64,000 nt of DNA from CAYQQQ01 sp964420125 (GTDB lineage Bacteria; Actinomycetota; Acidimicrobiia; Acidimicrobiales; Microtrichaceae). Below the pieces are notes generated by a model, which had not been told where the DNA came from, did no database searches, and worked only from the letters and a program-made list of their open reading frames with translations. Location: assembly GCA_964420125.1 (NCBI GenBank), contig CAYQQQ010000004.1:124001-188000 (forward strand). The letters run 5' to 3'. This document shows positions 16,591 through 23,858 of this stretch, one piece after another (within the stretch, counting starts at the first letter, position 1; each line of letters starts with the position of its first letter). A program made the position numbers and the translations under genes.

Positions 16591-16835
16591 CGGGCCGCTG
16601 CGGCCCGGCCGGCGCGCGTCGAGCGGATGACCTCGTCCCACGCGACGTTGCGCTTGGCGGCGGGCACGGTGATGGTGCCGGCCAGCGACAGGAACTCAGG
16701 GGTCCGTGCGAGCACGGCCCGGTCGCCCTCGACGCGGAACACCACGTCGTCGCCCTCGCCGAGCCCAAGGGCCTCACGTACGGCCTTGGGGACCGTGACC
16801 TGACCCTTGGAGCTCATTCTCGCTGCGATCTCCAT
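16587..16835 (-). CDS. vapB: AbrB/MazE-type antitoxin of the vapBC pair
   Basis: 82 residues. Swapped-hairpin AbrB DNA-binding domain at the N-terminus: MSSKGQVTVPKAVREALGLG then DDVVFRVEGDRAVL. The C-terminal tail (residues 50-82) should wrap VapC. ATG 16835 is preceded by AAGGAGG with a five-base gap; the internal ATG at 16817 has none. Antitoxins of this type repress their own promoter, which must lie in 16836-16910. A truncated second copy is at 17062-17310. Confidence 0.92.
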   Translation of the reverse strand: MEIAARMSSKGQVTVPKAVREALGLGEGDDVVFRVEGDRAVLARTPEFLSLAGTITVPAAKRNVAWDEVIRSTRAGRAAAAR

Positions 16836-16910
16836 CGGTCCTCCTTACCGTCTGGCTGATGTAAGGATAGCGCGCGGCGATGACGCTGGGGGCCACCCGT
16901 CGCGCCGCGC

Positions 16911-16933
16911 CTCCATCGCGCGGATTTCGCGCG
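16911..16933 (+). repeat. inner direct repeat, right copy (possible integrase arm site)
   Basis: Identical to 12502-12524, same orientation, about 128 bp inside attR and upstream of vapB. Confidence 0.6.
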
Positions 16934-17060
16934 CGATCTGTGTTCGCTGCCATTCGCGGCCGTTCGGCCGACAGCGGCCAGGAGCCGAGTCCCCTGCAAT
17001 CGCAGGGATCTGGGTCCGCCGTGGTCCATGGGTGCCCTGCCGAAAACCCCAGGGATCGGG

Positions 17061-17104
17061 TTCACACGGCAGAGGTCACAGGTTCGAGTCCTGTTACGCC
17101 CACC
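17061..17104 (+). repeat. attR: right copy of the 44-bp island repeat
   Basis: Identical to 12390-12433. It lacks the tRNA 5' half, so it is a displaced 3' end and not a functional tRNA. Confidence 0.9.
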
Positions 17105-17310
17105 ACCGCGACGACGGTGCCCGTCGGATCGTGGCCTCCTCGCGGCGGCTTCCCGGAGAACGCCGGCCCAGGGGTCCGTGCGAGCACGGCCCGGTCGCCC
17201 TCGATGCGGAACACCACGTCGTCGCCCTCGCCGAGCCCGAGCGCCTCTCGCACGACCTTGGGGACGGTGAGCCGCCCCTTCGAGCTCATCCGAGCGGCGA
17301 TCCCTGCCAC
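17062..17310 (-). pseudogene. truncated second vapB antitoxin outside attR
   Basis: From GTG 17310 the frame reads GIAARMSSKGRLTVPKVVRE then LGLGEGDDVVFRIEGDRAVL, nearly identical to vapB at 16587-16835 (shared DNA about 16698-16832 and 17170-17306). After LARTPG similarity ends, and the frame runs through unrelated sequence and the att repeat to a chance stop. No toxin gene follows. No good SD precedes the GTG. Probably the stump of an earlier related insertion at the same tRNA. Confidence 0.75.
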
Positions 17311-17342
17311 TCCGCACGAGTCGATCGATGCAGGGATGGCGT

Positions 17343-18542
17343 TCACGACGAGAGCAGCTCGGCCTGGATCGGAGCGGGGAACCGCACCGTGAACAACGTG
17401 TCGCCCAGCTCGTGCTCCAGCACGCGCGCGGTCACCTCGACCTGCGCACGCCGGGCCGGGGGCACATCGGCGAGCCACCCGAGCGCGACGGTGCCGTCCT
17501 TGCGCTGCACCCAGCTGCCCACGACCCGTCCGTCGACCCAGATCGTGGGTCCGGCGTTGCCGTTGCGATCGACGACGCGCCGCGCGACCCCATCGTCGGG
17601 GTACCAGCTCCGGTCCTTCCACCCCATCGTCGTCGGATCGAGGCCGGGCAGGAGCGCCACCCACTTCGACGCTCCGCTCACCGCGTCGAGGTCGTCAGGC
17701 GCGAGCCAGGCGTCGATGTCACCGTCGGCGGTCTCCATCGCGACCACGACCGCTCCCGCGTCGTCCAGCGCGCGCCGGGTGTCGCGGACCGTCCAGCCGG
17801 TCCACCACTGCACGTCGGCGGTCGTCCCGGGGCCGAACGCGTGCAGCCATCGTCGGACCAGCTGGGCGGAGGCCTCACGTGGATCCATGCCGACGATGCC
17901 CCCGGGCACCCAGTCGTCCATCGCAGCCCAGCGGTACTGGCTGCTGATCCAGGACCCCATCGGGCGGCTCCGCACCACGACACCCTCGAATCCGAGGTGC
18001 AGCATGATGCGCACGTGTGCCTGCTGGGTCGCGGCGTACGGCTTGCCCGGCGACAGCTCGATCGGTTGCCGCAAGGCGGGCACCGCGTCGCCGAGCTGGC
18101 GCGTCGACGCCTCACCGGCGCGATGCAGTGCAGCCAGGACCTGCTCCTTCGCCGCCGCGATCCAGTCGTCGCCGTGGTCGGAGATGCCGTTGTCGGCGAG
18201 CAGCTTCACGAACCGGCGGTGCTCGGGCCCCAGGAGCTTCATGGTCGACGATGCGTGGGCTATCCGCGCCACCGAGGGGGTCGCGACCCACAGGGTGCGC
18301 CGCATGGCGTGGAACCGGATCACGCTTCGGGCGTCGTAGAGCGCGGCCTCCACCGCCGCGATCGACGGGTGGCGCATCCGGGCCATCGCCGAGAGGTGCA
18401 CCGAGGCCGGATCCGACGAGTGCAGCGCCACGACGGAATCCGCGATCGCCGTGACCTCGTCCGTTCGTGTCGACGGGATCAGCCGATGGCGGCGCGCCAG
18501 CCGAGCGCGTCGTTCACCGACAGTGATGCGTCGCGTTCCCAC
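17343..18542 (-). CDS. winged-helix DNA-binding protein, AlkZ-like (HTH_42 family)
   Basis: 399 residues from GTG 18542. Family members, including Streptomyces AlkZ, unhook DNA interstrand crosslinks as base-excision glycosylases. Seen: an N-terminal RRARLARRHRL, VVALHSSDPASVHLSAM, FHAMRRTLWVAT, a central winged-helix region, and TIWVDGRVVGSWVQRKDG near the C-terminus, the region holding the catalytic Gln-containing loop in AlkZ. Whether the precise QxQ or QxD motif is present I cannot settle by eye. The GTG start is favoured by CATCAT six bases upstream and by family length. It lies just right of the island. Confidence 0.82.
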   Translation of the reverse strand: MGTRRITVGERRARLARRHRLIPSTRTDEVTAIADSVVALHSSDPASVHLSAMARMRHPSIAAVEAALYDARSVIRFHAMRRTLWVATPSVARIAHASSTMKLLGPEHRRFVKLLADNGISDHGDDWIAAAKEQVLAALHRAGEASTRQLGDAVPALRQPIELSPGKPYAATQQAHVRIMLHLGFEGVVVRSRPMGSWISSQYRWAAMDDWVPGGIVGMDPREASAQLVRRWLHAFGPGTTADVQWWTGWTVRDTRRALDDAGAVVVAMETADGDIDAWLAPDDLDAVSGASKWVALLPGLDPTTMGWKDRSWYPDDGVARRVVDRNGNAGPTIWVDGRVVGSWVQRKDGTVALGWLADVPPARRAQVEVTARVLEHELGDTLFTVRFPAPIQAELLSS

Positions 18543-18548
18543 GGGTCC

Positions 18549-18554
18549 ATGATG
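18549..18554 (-). promoter_or_regulatory. -10-like hexamer before the AlkZ-like gene
   Basis: Minus-strand CATCAT, six bases before GTG 18542; weak match to TANNNT, leaderless pattern. Confidence 0.3.
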
Positions 18555-18739
18555 ACCCAGCCGAGCGAGGACCCCGGGAGCCCGCGGCTCGCGCTCGACC
18601 GGGCCGGCAGCGGGCCACTCGTCCCGGGGCGGTTCGCCGCCGACCACCTCAGCCACGGCGGTCGCAGCGCCGTGCTCACCGAGACCGAGCGCCTCCTGCG
18701 CGGACTACGCTGAGCCCCCGAACCGTACGGAGGTCTCCG

Positions 18740-19546
18740 ATGGGCGTTGACGCCGACTCGACGATCGACCGCCGGGCGGGTGGGCTCGGTGCCGCTGCCC
18801 GCGTGGCGGGTTCCTTCATGAGCAACTGGGGTCCCCAGGCGTGGATCGACATGGTGATGTCGAAGCGCATGCTGGTCGACCGTGCCGGACCGATGGTGCC
18901 CTACACGTTCCTCCCCATACTGCGCATGAGCGGAGATCCCGAGCAGATTGATGCGGAATGGGAGGAGATCCGATCCCGGCGCGAGAGGATCAGGCTCATG
19001 GACACTCCGCGCGAGCGGTGGCGGAAGCGATACGGCAACTTCGTGCGAGAAGCCGAGTGGGCACTGCTCGAGTTGCGGAAGCACTTCACCCACGCGCAGT
19101 ACGAGCGCATCGTGGTCGGCACCGCAGTGGCCCTGGCACGGGAGAACTCGGCGGACTTCCTCGAGATGATGAACTCGATGACCGAACGCTCACCTACCCG
19201 TCGTTCAGCCTCGGAGGGCGATGCGGAGCCGAGCAAGCTGCAACGGTTGGTCTTCGACATGTTCAACCCCGCCGGCTTCTTGACGGGACCGGCGCAGATC
19301 ACCGAGTACGACCCCGCTGGCGGCAAGCTCACCATGTTCGTCCCCGAGTGCGCCTGGCACGTGTGCGGAGCACAGGACCTGCTCCCCCGCCCCGACCGAC
19401 TTCCGGAGGAAGGCTGCCTGCTCATCTGCAAGGGGGCCTTCGAGGAGCTGTTCGACGGCGAGACCGCCCCGCTCTCCATCGAGTTCGAGCCCCATCTGCC
19501 CGACACCTCCTGCACGACGCGCATGACCTGGAAGCCACCTGCCTGA
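18740..19546 (+). CDS. uncharacterised protein, possibly ATC-hydrolase-like
   Basis: 268 residues from ATG 18740, with CGGAGG as SD. The N-terminal half is helical and charged (EWEEIRSRRERIRLMDTPRE; HFTHAQYERIVVGTAVALA). The C-terminal half has FDMFNPAGFLTGPAQITEYD, PECAWHVCGAQDLL and a terminal FEPHLPDTSCTTRMTWKP. Conserved-looking cysteines and that ending recall the L-2-amino-thiazoline-4-carboxylate hydrolase family, but I am not sure. 51 nt upstream of the short-chain dehydrogenase on the same strand, so the two are likely cotranscribed. Confidence 0.7.
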   Translation: MGVDADSTIDRRAGGLGAAARVAGSFMSNWGPQAWIDMVMSKRMLVDRAGPMVPYTFLPILRMSGDPEQIDAEWEEIRSRRERIRLMDTPRERWRKRYGNFVREAEWALLELRKHFTHAQYERIVVGTAVALARENSADFLEMMNSMTERSPTRRSASEGDAEPSKLQRLVFDMFNPAGFLTGPAQITEYDPAGGKLTMFVPECAWHVCGAQDLLPRPDRLPEEGCLLICKGAFEELFDGETAPLSIEFEPHLPDTSCTTRMTWKPPA

Positions 19547-19597
19547 GCCACCTGTCGGCGGCACCCGTGCGGCGCCAGATGCGCGAGCCTGTGTGCC

Positions 19598-20362
19598 ATG
19601 AACACCATCGTCATCACCGGAGCCGCATCGGGCATCGGGGCAGCCACTCGCGACCGTCTCGAGGACCAAGGCCACACCGTGATCGGGGTCGACCTACAGG
19701 GTGCGGAGATCGAGGCCGACCTCGCACGACCCGAGGGCCGCGCGCTCGCCGTGACGGAGATCCATCGGATCTCGCCGGACGGAATCGACGGATGCGTGGT
19801 CGGCGCGGGCATCGGGCCTCACTCCCAACCGGTCGCACCGATCGTGGCGGTCAACTACTTCGGGTCGATCGAGGTCCTCGACGGGGTCCTGGACCTCCTC
19901 GCGGAGAAGGCGGGGGCCGCGGTCGCCATCTGCTCCAACTCCGCCGGCATCACCGGGTCGGACGACCCGGCCGTGTTGGAGGCCATGGCGGCGGACGACG
20001 AGGAGCGTTCCCTGGAGTTGGCGGCGGGTCTGGACGGATTCGTCGCCTACGGTGCATCGAAGCTCGCGCTGGGTCGGGCGGTGCGCCGCCGGGCCGGGAC
20101 GTGGGGACAAGCGGGTGTGCGGCTCAACGCCGTCGCCCCGGGACCGGTCGCCACCCCGCTGATGCAGGCAACGCTCGACGATCCCGAGCTGGGGCCCCTG
20201 GCCCGAGCCCTTCCGGTGCCATGGGGTGAGCATCCCGTCGATCCCAGGCGCACCGCAGCCATCATCGACTTCCTGCTGTCGTCCGACAGCATCCCGACGC
20301 ACGGCAGCGTCCTGTTCGCCGACGGCGGCACGGATGCTCTCCTGCGTCCCGATCACGTCTGA
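19598..20362 (+). CDS. short-chain dehydrogenase/reductase, paralogue of 7915-8679
   Basis: 254 residues, same length as the paralogue. TGAASGIGAAT, GVDLQGAEI, ICSNSAGI, YGASKLALGRAVR and HGSVLFADGGTDALLRPDHV match it position by position; the last 12 residues differ at a single place (DALLRPDHV against DAVLRPDHV). Same 3-alpha-HSD-like subgroup with an insert before the catalytic Tyr. Substrate unknown; pairing with the gene at 18740 may be a clue. The 13 bases GCGCGAGCCTGTG upstream are shared with the paralogue. Confidence 0.9.
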   Translation: MNTIVITGAASGIGAATRDRLEDQGHTVIGVDLQGAEIEADLARPEGRALAVTEIHRISPDGIDGCVVGAGIGPHSQPVAPIVAVNYFGSIEVLDGVLDLLAEKAGAAVAICSNSAGITGSDDPAVLEAMAADDEERSLELAAGLDGFVAYGASKLALGRAVRRRAGTWGQAGVRLNAVAPGPVATPLMQATLDDPELGPLARALPVPWGEHPVDPRRTAAIIDFLLSSDSIPTHGSVLFADGGTDALLRPDHV

Positions 20363-20442
20363 CGCGATTCGATGCTCCGATGGGACCTCGCCGGCGCCTC
20401 CGAACGCATCGGCACCGCCCCGGCCCCTCGGCGGTGTCGTCG

Positions 20443-20448
20443 TACGCT
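20443..20448 (+). promoter_or_regulatory. -10-like hexamer before the MmcQ/YjbR gene
   Basis: TACGCT six bases before GTG 20455, no SD; identical hexamer and spacing to 6225 and to 23751 on the other strand. Confidence 0.5.
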
Positions 20449-20454
20449 GACGTC

Positions 20455-20841
20455 GTGACGCACCCTCAGATGTTCGACGACGACGATCCGGTGCTCGCTC
20501 GCGTGCGCGCCCTCGTGGCAGCGTTCCCCGGCGTGGACGAGAAGGTGTCGCACGGCCGGCCGGCGTTCTTCACCAAGAAGGTGTTCGCCTACTACGGCGG
20601 CTCGCTCAAGATCAGGGGCGAGTGGGTACAGCACCCGCACTCCATCGTGGTGCAGCCCGACCCGGACGACCGGCCCGCGCTGATGGAAGACCCGCGCGTC
20701 TACGTACCTGCCTACCTCGGACCGTCTGGTTGGATCGGATTCGACCTGCACGACGACGAGTGGGACGAGGTGGTCGAGCTCCTCGACGCGTCGTTCCGCC
20801 TCACAGCGCCGCGACGCCTGCTCGACGAGCTCGACAGGTGA
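20455..20841 (+). CDS. MmcQ/YjbR family protein
   Basis: 128 residues from GTG 20455. The CyaY-like fold family was called DNA-binding on structural grounds; its role is not established. Seen: VDEKVSHGRPAFFTKKVFAY near the N-terminus, SIVVQPDPDDRPALM, and the typical end WIGFDLHDDEWDEVVELLDA. The start is set by a -10-like hexamer six bases upstream. Convergent with the PKD lipoprotein gene, a long hairpin between them. Confidence 0.85.
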   Translation: MTHPQMFDDDDPVLARVRALVAAFPGVDEKVSHGRPAFFTKKVFAYYGGSLKIRGEWVQHPHSIVVQPDPDDRPALMEDPRVYVPAYLGPSGWIGFDLHDDEWDEVVELLDASFRLTAPRRLLDELDR

Positions 20842-20844
20842 CCA

Positions 20845-20897
20845 CCGTCCTGTTCACCCAACATCGCGCCCACCGCGATGGGGGGTGAGCAGAACGG
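20845..20897. terminator. long bidirectional hairpin between convergent genes
   Basis: Outer arms 20845-20859 and 20883-20897 pair with two imperfections; the inner stem CATCGCG/CGCGATG (20862-20868, 20874-20880) is perfect. The hairpin ends just before the lipoprotein stop at 20903. Confidence 0.6.
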
Positions 20898-20902
20898 GAT
20901 GG

Positions 20903-22879
20903 TCAGAAGGTCACGGTGCCGTTGTCCCAGGCCCGGTACAGCTGGCCGGATGTCCCGTTGGCACCCGCAGGGCCCGTCTGGGCCACACCCGCGCTGGCGC
21001 CGTCGCCCCCGGAGTCGTTGCCGAAGCCGCCCACACCCGAGGTTGCCGGGGCGGAGAACGCCCCACCGACTCCCCCGGGCGCGGTGATCGCCGGGCGGAA
21101 CATCGTGGTGGCAGTCAGAGCCATGGACCCCACGCCGATGTGGTAGACGGCGATCGACGGGCCGCCGGCGCCACCGCCGGCACCACCACCCCCGCCACCG
21201 GCACCACCACCGGCACCACCACCGCCGCCGCCGGCCAGACAGCAGGAGTCGGATCCGCCGTTGCCGCCGTTGCCGCCGTTGCCGCCCCGACCACCGGCGG
21301 CACCGGTGCCGCCGGCACCACCGGCCGACGAGGTGACCGTGGAGGAGCTCAGGTTCACGGTGGCGCCGTTGGCGTACACGCCGAAGGAACCGCCGCCCGA
21401 CATGCCGCCGGTCGTACCGGCTGCACCGCCGTTGCCGCCGCCGCCACCGCCGCCGCCCCCACCACCGGACGCGCTGGCGGACTTGCCGCCGCCGCCGCCA
21501 CCACCACCGCTGCCGGCCGAGCCCGCGGTGCCGGCCGCGCCGTTGGTCGGCGACCACAGGTCGGCCGCGGTCGGGGTGTTGCTGCCGGCTGCGCCCGCAG
21601 TGCCTGCGGCACCGACGCCACCGGCGCCGCCACCGTCGGCGCCGTCACCGCAGCCGACCGCCGACCCGCAGCCGCCGGCTCCTCCACCACCGCCGGAAGG
21701 TCCGGCTCCACCGTTGCCGCTGGAGCCCGGATCCCAGTAGTCGCCACCGGTGCCGCCCTTGCCGCCGGCGTAGGCGCTGCAGGAGCCGCCGTTGCCGCCG
21801 CTGCCCGGGCTGCTGGGGCCGCTGGCGTTGCTGCCGTTCGCACCGGTGCAGCCGCCCTGGGCTTGCGCGGGGGCGCCGCCCGCTGCGCTCGTGCCGGCCA
21901 CGCCCGGCTGCGCGGTGACCTCGGACAGCGTGACGCTCACCACGGACAGGCCGAGGGACCGGATGCCGTAGGCGCTCTTGCCGGCGCCCACGGGGGTGCC
22001 GCTGTTGACGTGGGCGTTCTCCACGCTCACCAGGGAGCCGCCGCTCACCAGGATGCCGGTGGCGTTCGGGCCGACACCGCCGCCGACGAGCGTCGTGGGG
22101 GCGTCGTTGCTGCCGATCCCGATCCCGGAGGAGCCGCCGGAGACCACGATGCCGGTGGCATCGCCGGAGGTGCGGGTGACCCCCTGGGCGCTCACCCCGG
22201 AGATCGAGGAGTTGACCACCCCGTTGATCGTCACCGCAGCAGCGGTGCCGGTGCCGTAGACGGTGGTGATCTGATCTGCCCCGTAGTCGCTGAAGTCCTG
22301 CTTCCACCCTCCGGTGATCGACATGTTCGACGCCAGCACGATCGGATCGCTGTAGGAGCCTCCGGCGACGCGGATCGCGTGGATGCCGTTGGCCACCGCG
22401 TTGGTCTGCGCCTCCGAGATCGTGGAGCACGGGTTGACGAGCGGTCCACAGCCCGCACCGGTCGAGCCGGTGACCGCGACGTAGTACTTCGGGTTGGGGT
22501 CGAGGTTCACCGTGATGGTGATCGGCGGCGACATGGACGAGCCGAGCGAGGTCGTCATCGTCAACCTCGCCTGGAACACCCCGACCGTGTCGTAGACGTG
22601 GGAGGCGACGGGCGCCGTCCCCACGGGGCTGCCGTCGCCGAAGTCCCATGAGTAGGTCAACCCCGTCCCGCTGCCCGGAGAGGAGCCGGCGGAGTCGAAG
22701 TTCACCGTGTACGGCGCGTCGCCGATCGTGGGCGCGGCGCTGGCCACCGCGACCGGGAGCCCGGAAGGCACGGTGCTGGTGGTGGCACCCCCTCCACCGA
22801 CCGGCGGCGCGGCGCAGGCACCAGCCAGCACCACAGCCGCAACCGCACACGCGAACGAGATCCTCTGGACCTTCCGCAT
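20903..22879 (-). CDS. glycine-rich PKD-domain surface lipoprotein
   Basis: 658 residues, ATG 22879 after AGGGGGAAAG. Signal peptide with VLAGAC lipobox-like end. Residues about 45-130 form a PKD domain (LTYSWDFGDGS). About 135-330 look like a parallel beta-helix (CSTISEAQTNAVANGIHAIR, SNMSITGGW, ATGIVVSGGS). The remaining 300 residues are Gly/Ala-rich with long glycine runs, recalling mycobacterial PE_PGRS proteins, interrupted by Cys pairs (GGCGSAVGCGDG, SCCLAGG). Likely an extended surface protein; adhesion or wall association is inference. The opposite strand shows long open frames that are compositional shadows. Confidence 0.82.
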   Translation of the reverse strand: MRKVQRISFACAVAAVVLAGACAAPPVGGGGATTSTVPSGLPVAVASAAPTIGDAPYTVNFDSAGSSPGSGTGLTYSWDFGDGSPVGTAPVASHVYDTVGVFQARLTMTTSLGSSMSPPITITVNLDPNPKYYVAVTGSTGAGCGPLVNPCSTISEAQTNAVANGIHAIRVAGGSYSDPIVLASNMSITGGWKQDFSDYGADQITTVYGTGTAAAVTINGVVNSSISGVSAQGVTRTSGDATGIVVSGGSSGIGIGSNDAPTTLVGGGVGPNATGILVSGGSLVSVENAHVNSGTPVGAGKSAYGIRSLGLSVVSVTLSEVTAQPGVAGTSAAGGAPAQAQGGCTGANGSNASGPSSPGSGGNGGSCSAYAGGKGGTGGDYWDPGSSGNGGAGPSGGGGGAGGCGSAVGCGDGADGGGAGGVGAAGTAGAAGSNTPTAADLWSPTNGAAGTAGSAGSGGGGGGGGKSASASGGGGGGGGGGGNGGAAGTTGGMSGGGSFGVYANGATVNLSSSTVTSSAGGAGGTGAAGGRGGNGGNGGNGGSDSCCLAGGGGGGAGGGAGGGGGGAGGGAGGPSIAVYHIGVGSMALTATTMFRPAITAPGGVGGAFSAPATSGVGGFGNDSGGDGASAGVAQTGPAGANGTSGQLYRAWDNGTVTF

Positions 22880-22891
22880 CTTTCCCCCTCA

Positions 22892-22969
22892 ACACGCCGT
22901 CGCACGCTCGCCCACCTGCACGGCCCTACAGGCGCACACATCGTCGTTCGGACCTGACGGCGTGTCAAG
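22892..22969 (-). promoter_or_regulatory. putative promoter and inverted-repeat site of the PKD lipoprotein gene
   Basis: Minus-strand TTGACA (22964-22969) and GACGAT (22940-22945) at 18-bp spacing. Two copies of GACGGCGTGT in inverted orientation (22956-22965 and 22892-22901) flank the start region; one overlaps the -35. The motif also precedes the lipoprotein gene at 12227. Confidence 0.4.
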
Positions 22970-22997
22970 TGTTCCGGAGGTCGACCTCGATCGGCGT

Positions 22998-23744
22998 TCA
23001 GCCTTCCGTCGCCGGGATGCACACGAAGTCGGCATCGACAAGCGCATACCGGGTGCCTTCCGGGCAGTCGAGGGCCGCGTCCACCTCGGCGACGACCCGG
23101 CCGTCGTTGGGCAGGCTGCAGTCGATGAACCGTCCGGAGGACCCCTCCAGCAACAGCACGCACTCCTGAGCGCCGCTCACCTCCCGCACCCCGCTCTTGG
23201 CAGACTCGCTGCCGGCGTAGGCGGTGACCAGCAGCAACCCGACGGCCACGACGATCGCGACCAGCGCCGGGCCCCGACGCAGCAGGAACGACGTCGCCGG
23301 ACGCACCGCAGCGCCGCCTGTGGGAGCCGCTGGCCGGGCGTCGGTGCGCTGGTGGACCCGGGCGCCCGTCCCGCCGCCCGTCGCCGGTCGAGATCCGAAC
23401 GGCGGCGATGTGCTCGGCCGCGACGTCGTCCCCGCAGACGCGGCCCGGTCGGTGTCGTTGGTGCTCGCCCTGGGCGACGCTGTCGCCGTGGTCCGGGTCG
23501 TTGCGGTCGTCTGGCGGAGACCGCGGTCGTAGTCCGCTCGACGACGGTCGTCGGAGAGCACGTGCCAGGCGAGGTTGATCTCCCGCATCCTCCGCTCCGC
23601 CAACTGCCGCTCCGCCACCGATGCCCCGAGATGGCGATCCGGGTGCAGCACGTGAGCCAGTCGTCGGTGGGCCCGACGGATCTCCTCACGTGGGGCGCTG
23701 GGTGGGACGCCGAGGACCTGGTAGTGGCTCCGCGTCTGCGCCAT
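22998..23744 (-). CDS. J-domain membrane protein
   Basis: 248 residues from ATG 23744. Residues 7-75 are a DnaJ-type J domain with the Hsp70-activating HPD (LAHVLHPDRH), then a Thr/Arg-rich linker, one transmembrane helix (ALVAIVVAVGLLLVTAYAG, about 155-175) and a short C-terminal domain with three cysteines (QECVLLLEG, IDCSLPND, DFVCIPA). There is no Gly/Phe region or zinc finger, so it is not DnaJ itself but a specialised cochaperone that could recruit DnaK to the membrane. Leaderless pattern: TACGCT six bases upstream. Divergent from the MFS gene. Confidence 0.85.
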   Translation of the reverse strand: MAQTRSHYQVLGVPPSAPREEIRRAHRRLAHVLHPDRHLGASVAERQLAERRMREINLAWHVLSDDRRRADYDRGLRQTTATTRTTATASPRASTNDTDRAASAGTTSRPSTSPPFGSRPATGGGTGARVHQRTDARPAAPTGGAAVRPATSFLLRRGPALVAIVVAVGLLLVTAYAGSESAKSGVREVSGAQECVLLLEGSSGRFIDCSLPNDGRVVAEVDAALDCPEGTRYALVDADFVCIPATEG

Positions 23745-23750
23745 CGCACC

Positions 23751-23756
23751 AGCGTA
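23751..23756 (-). promoter_or_regulatory. -10-like hexamer before the J-domain gene
   Basis: Minus-strand TACGCT, six bases before ATG 23744, no SD. Confidence 0.5.
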
Positions 23757-23846
23757 GGAGCGCAAGCCCCGGGCGGCCCAGCGCGCACCCGCCGGGGCGA
23801 CCCCGCGGACGACGGCAGTGCCCGGGACATCGCAGCCGTGTCCAGC

Positions 23847-23852
23847 TATCCT
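23847..23852 (+). promoter_or_regulatory. -10-like hexamer before the MFS gene
   Basis: TATCCT six bases before GTG 23859. It decides this start over ATG 23937. Confidence 0.5.
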
Positions 23853-23858
23853 GCAGCA

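Larger units (their letters stand above)
12390..17104. mobile_element. tRNA-Val-integrated genomic island (degenerate)
   Basis: A 44-bp perfect direct repeat bounds a 4.7-kb segment inserted at the tRNA-Val 3' half. The left end abuts recombinase remnants; contents are two truncated tyrosine recombinases, a transposase scrap, a frameshifted VOC gene, a PIN-like gene, a small Cys/His-rich protein and vapBC. The recombinases lack N-terminal domains and at least one catalytic residue, so the island is probably fixed in place unless mobilised by another integrase. Confidence 0.85.

Noticed and set aside
18549..18713. 54-residue plus-strand frame divergent from the AlkZ-like gene
   Set aside because: No SD or promoter; its ATGATG is better explained as the -10-like element of the opposite gene.
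20885..22651. 588-residue plus-strand frame rich in Ala, Gly and Thr
   Set aside because: Mirror of the glycine-rich lipoprotein; signal peptide, PKD and SD are all on the minus strand.
22707..23858. Upstream part of the MFS open frame
   Set aside because: Antisense to the J-domain gene; no MFS features before 23937.
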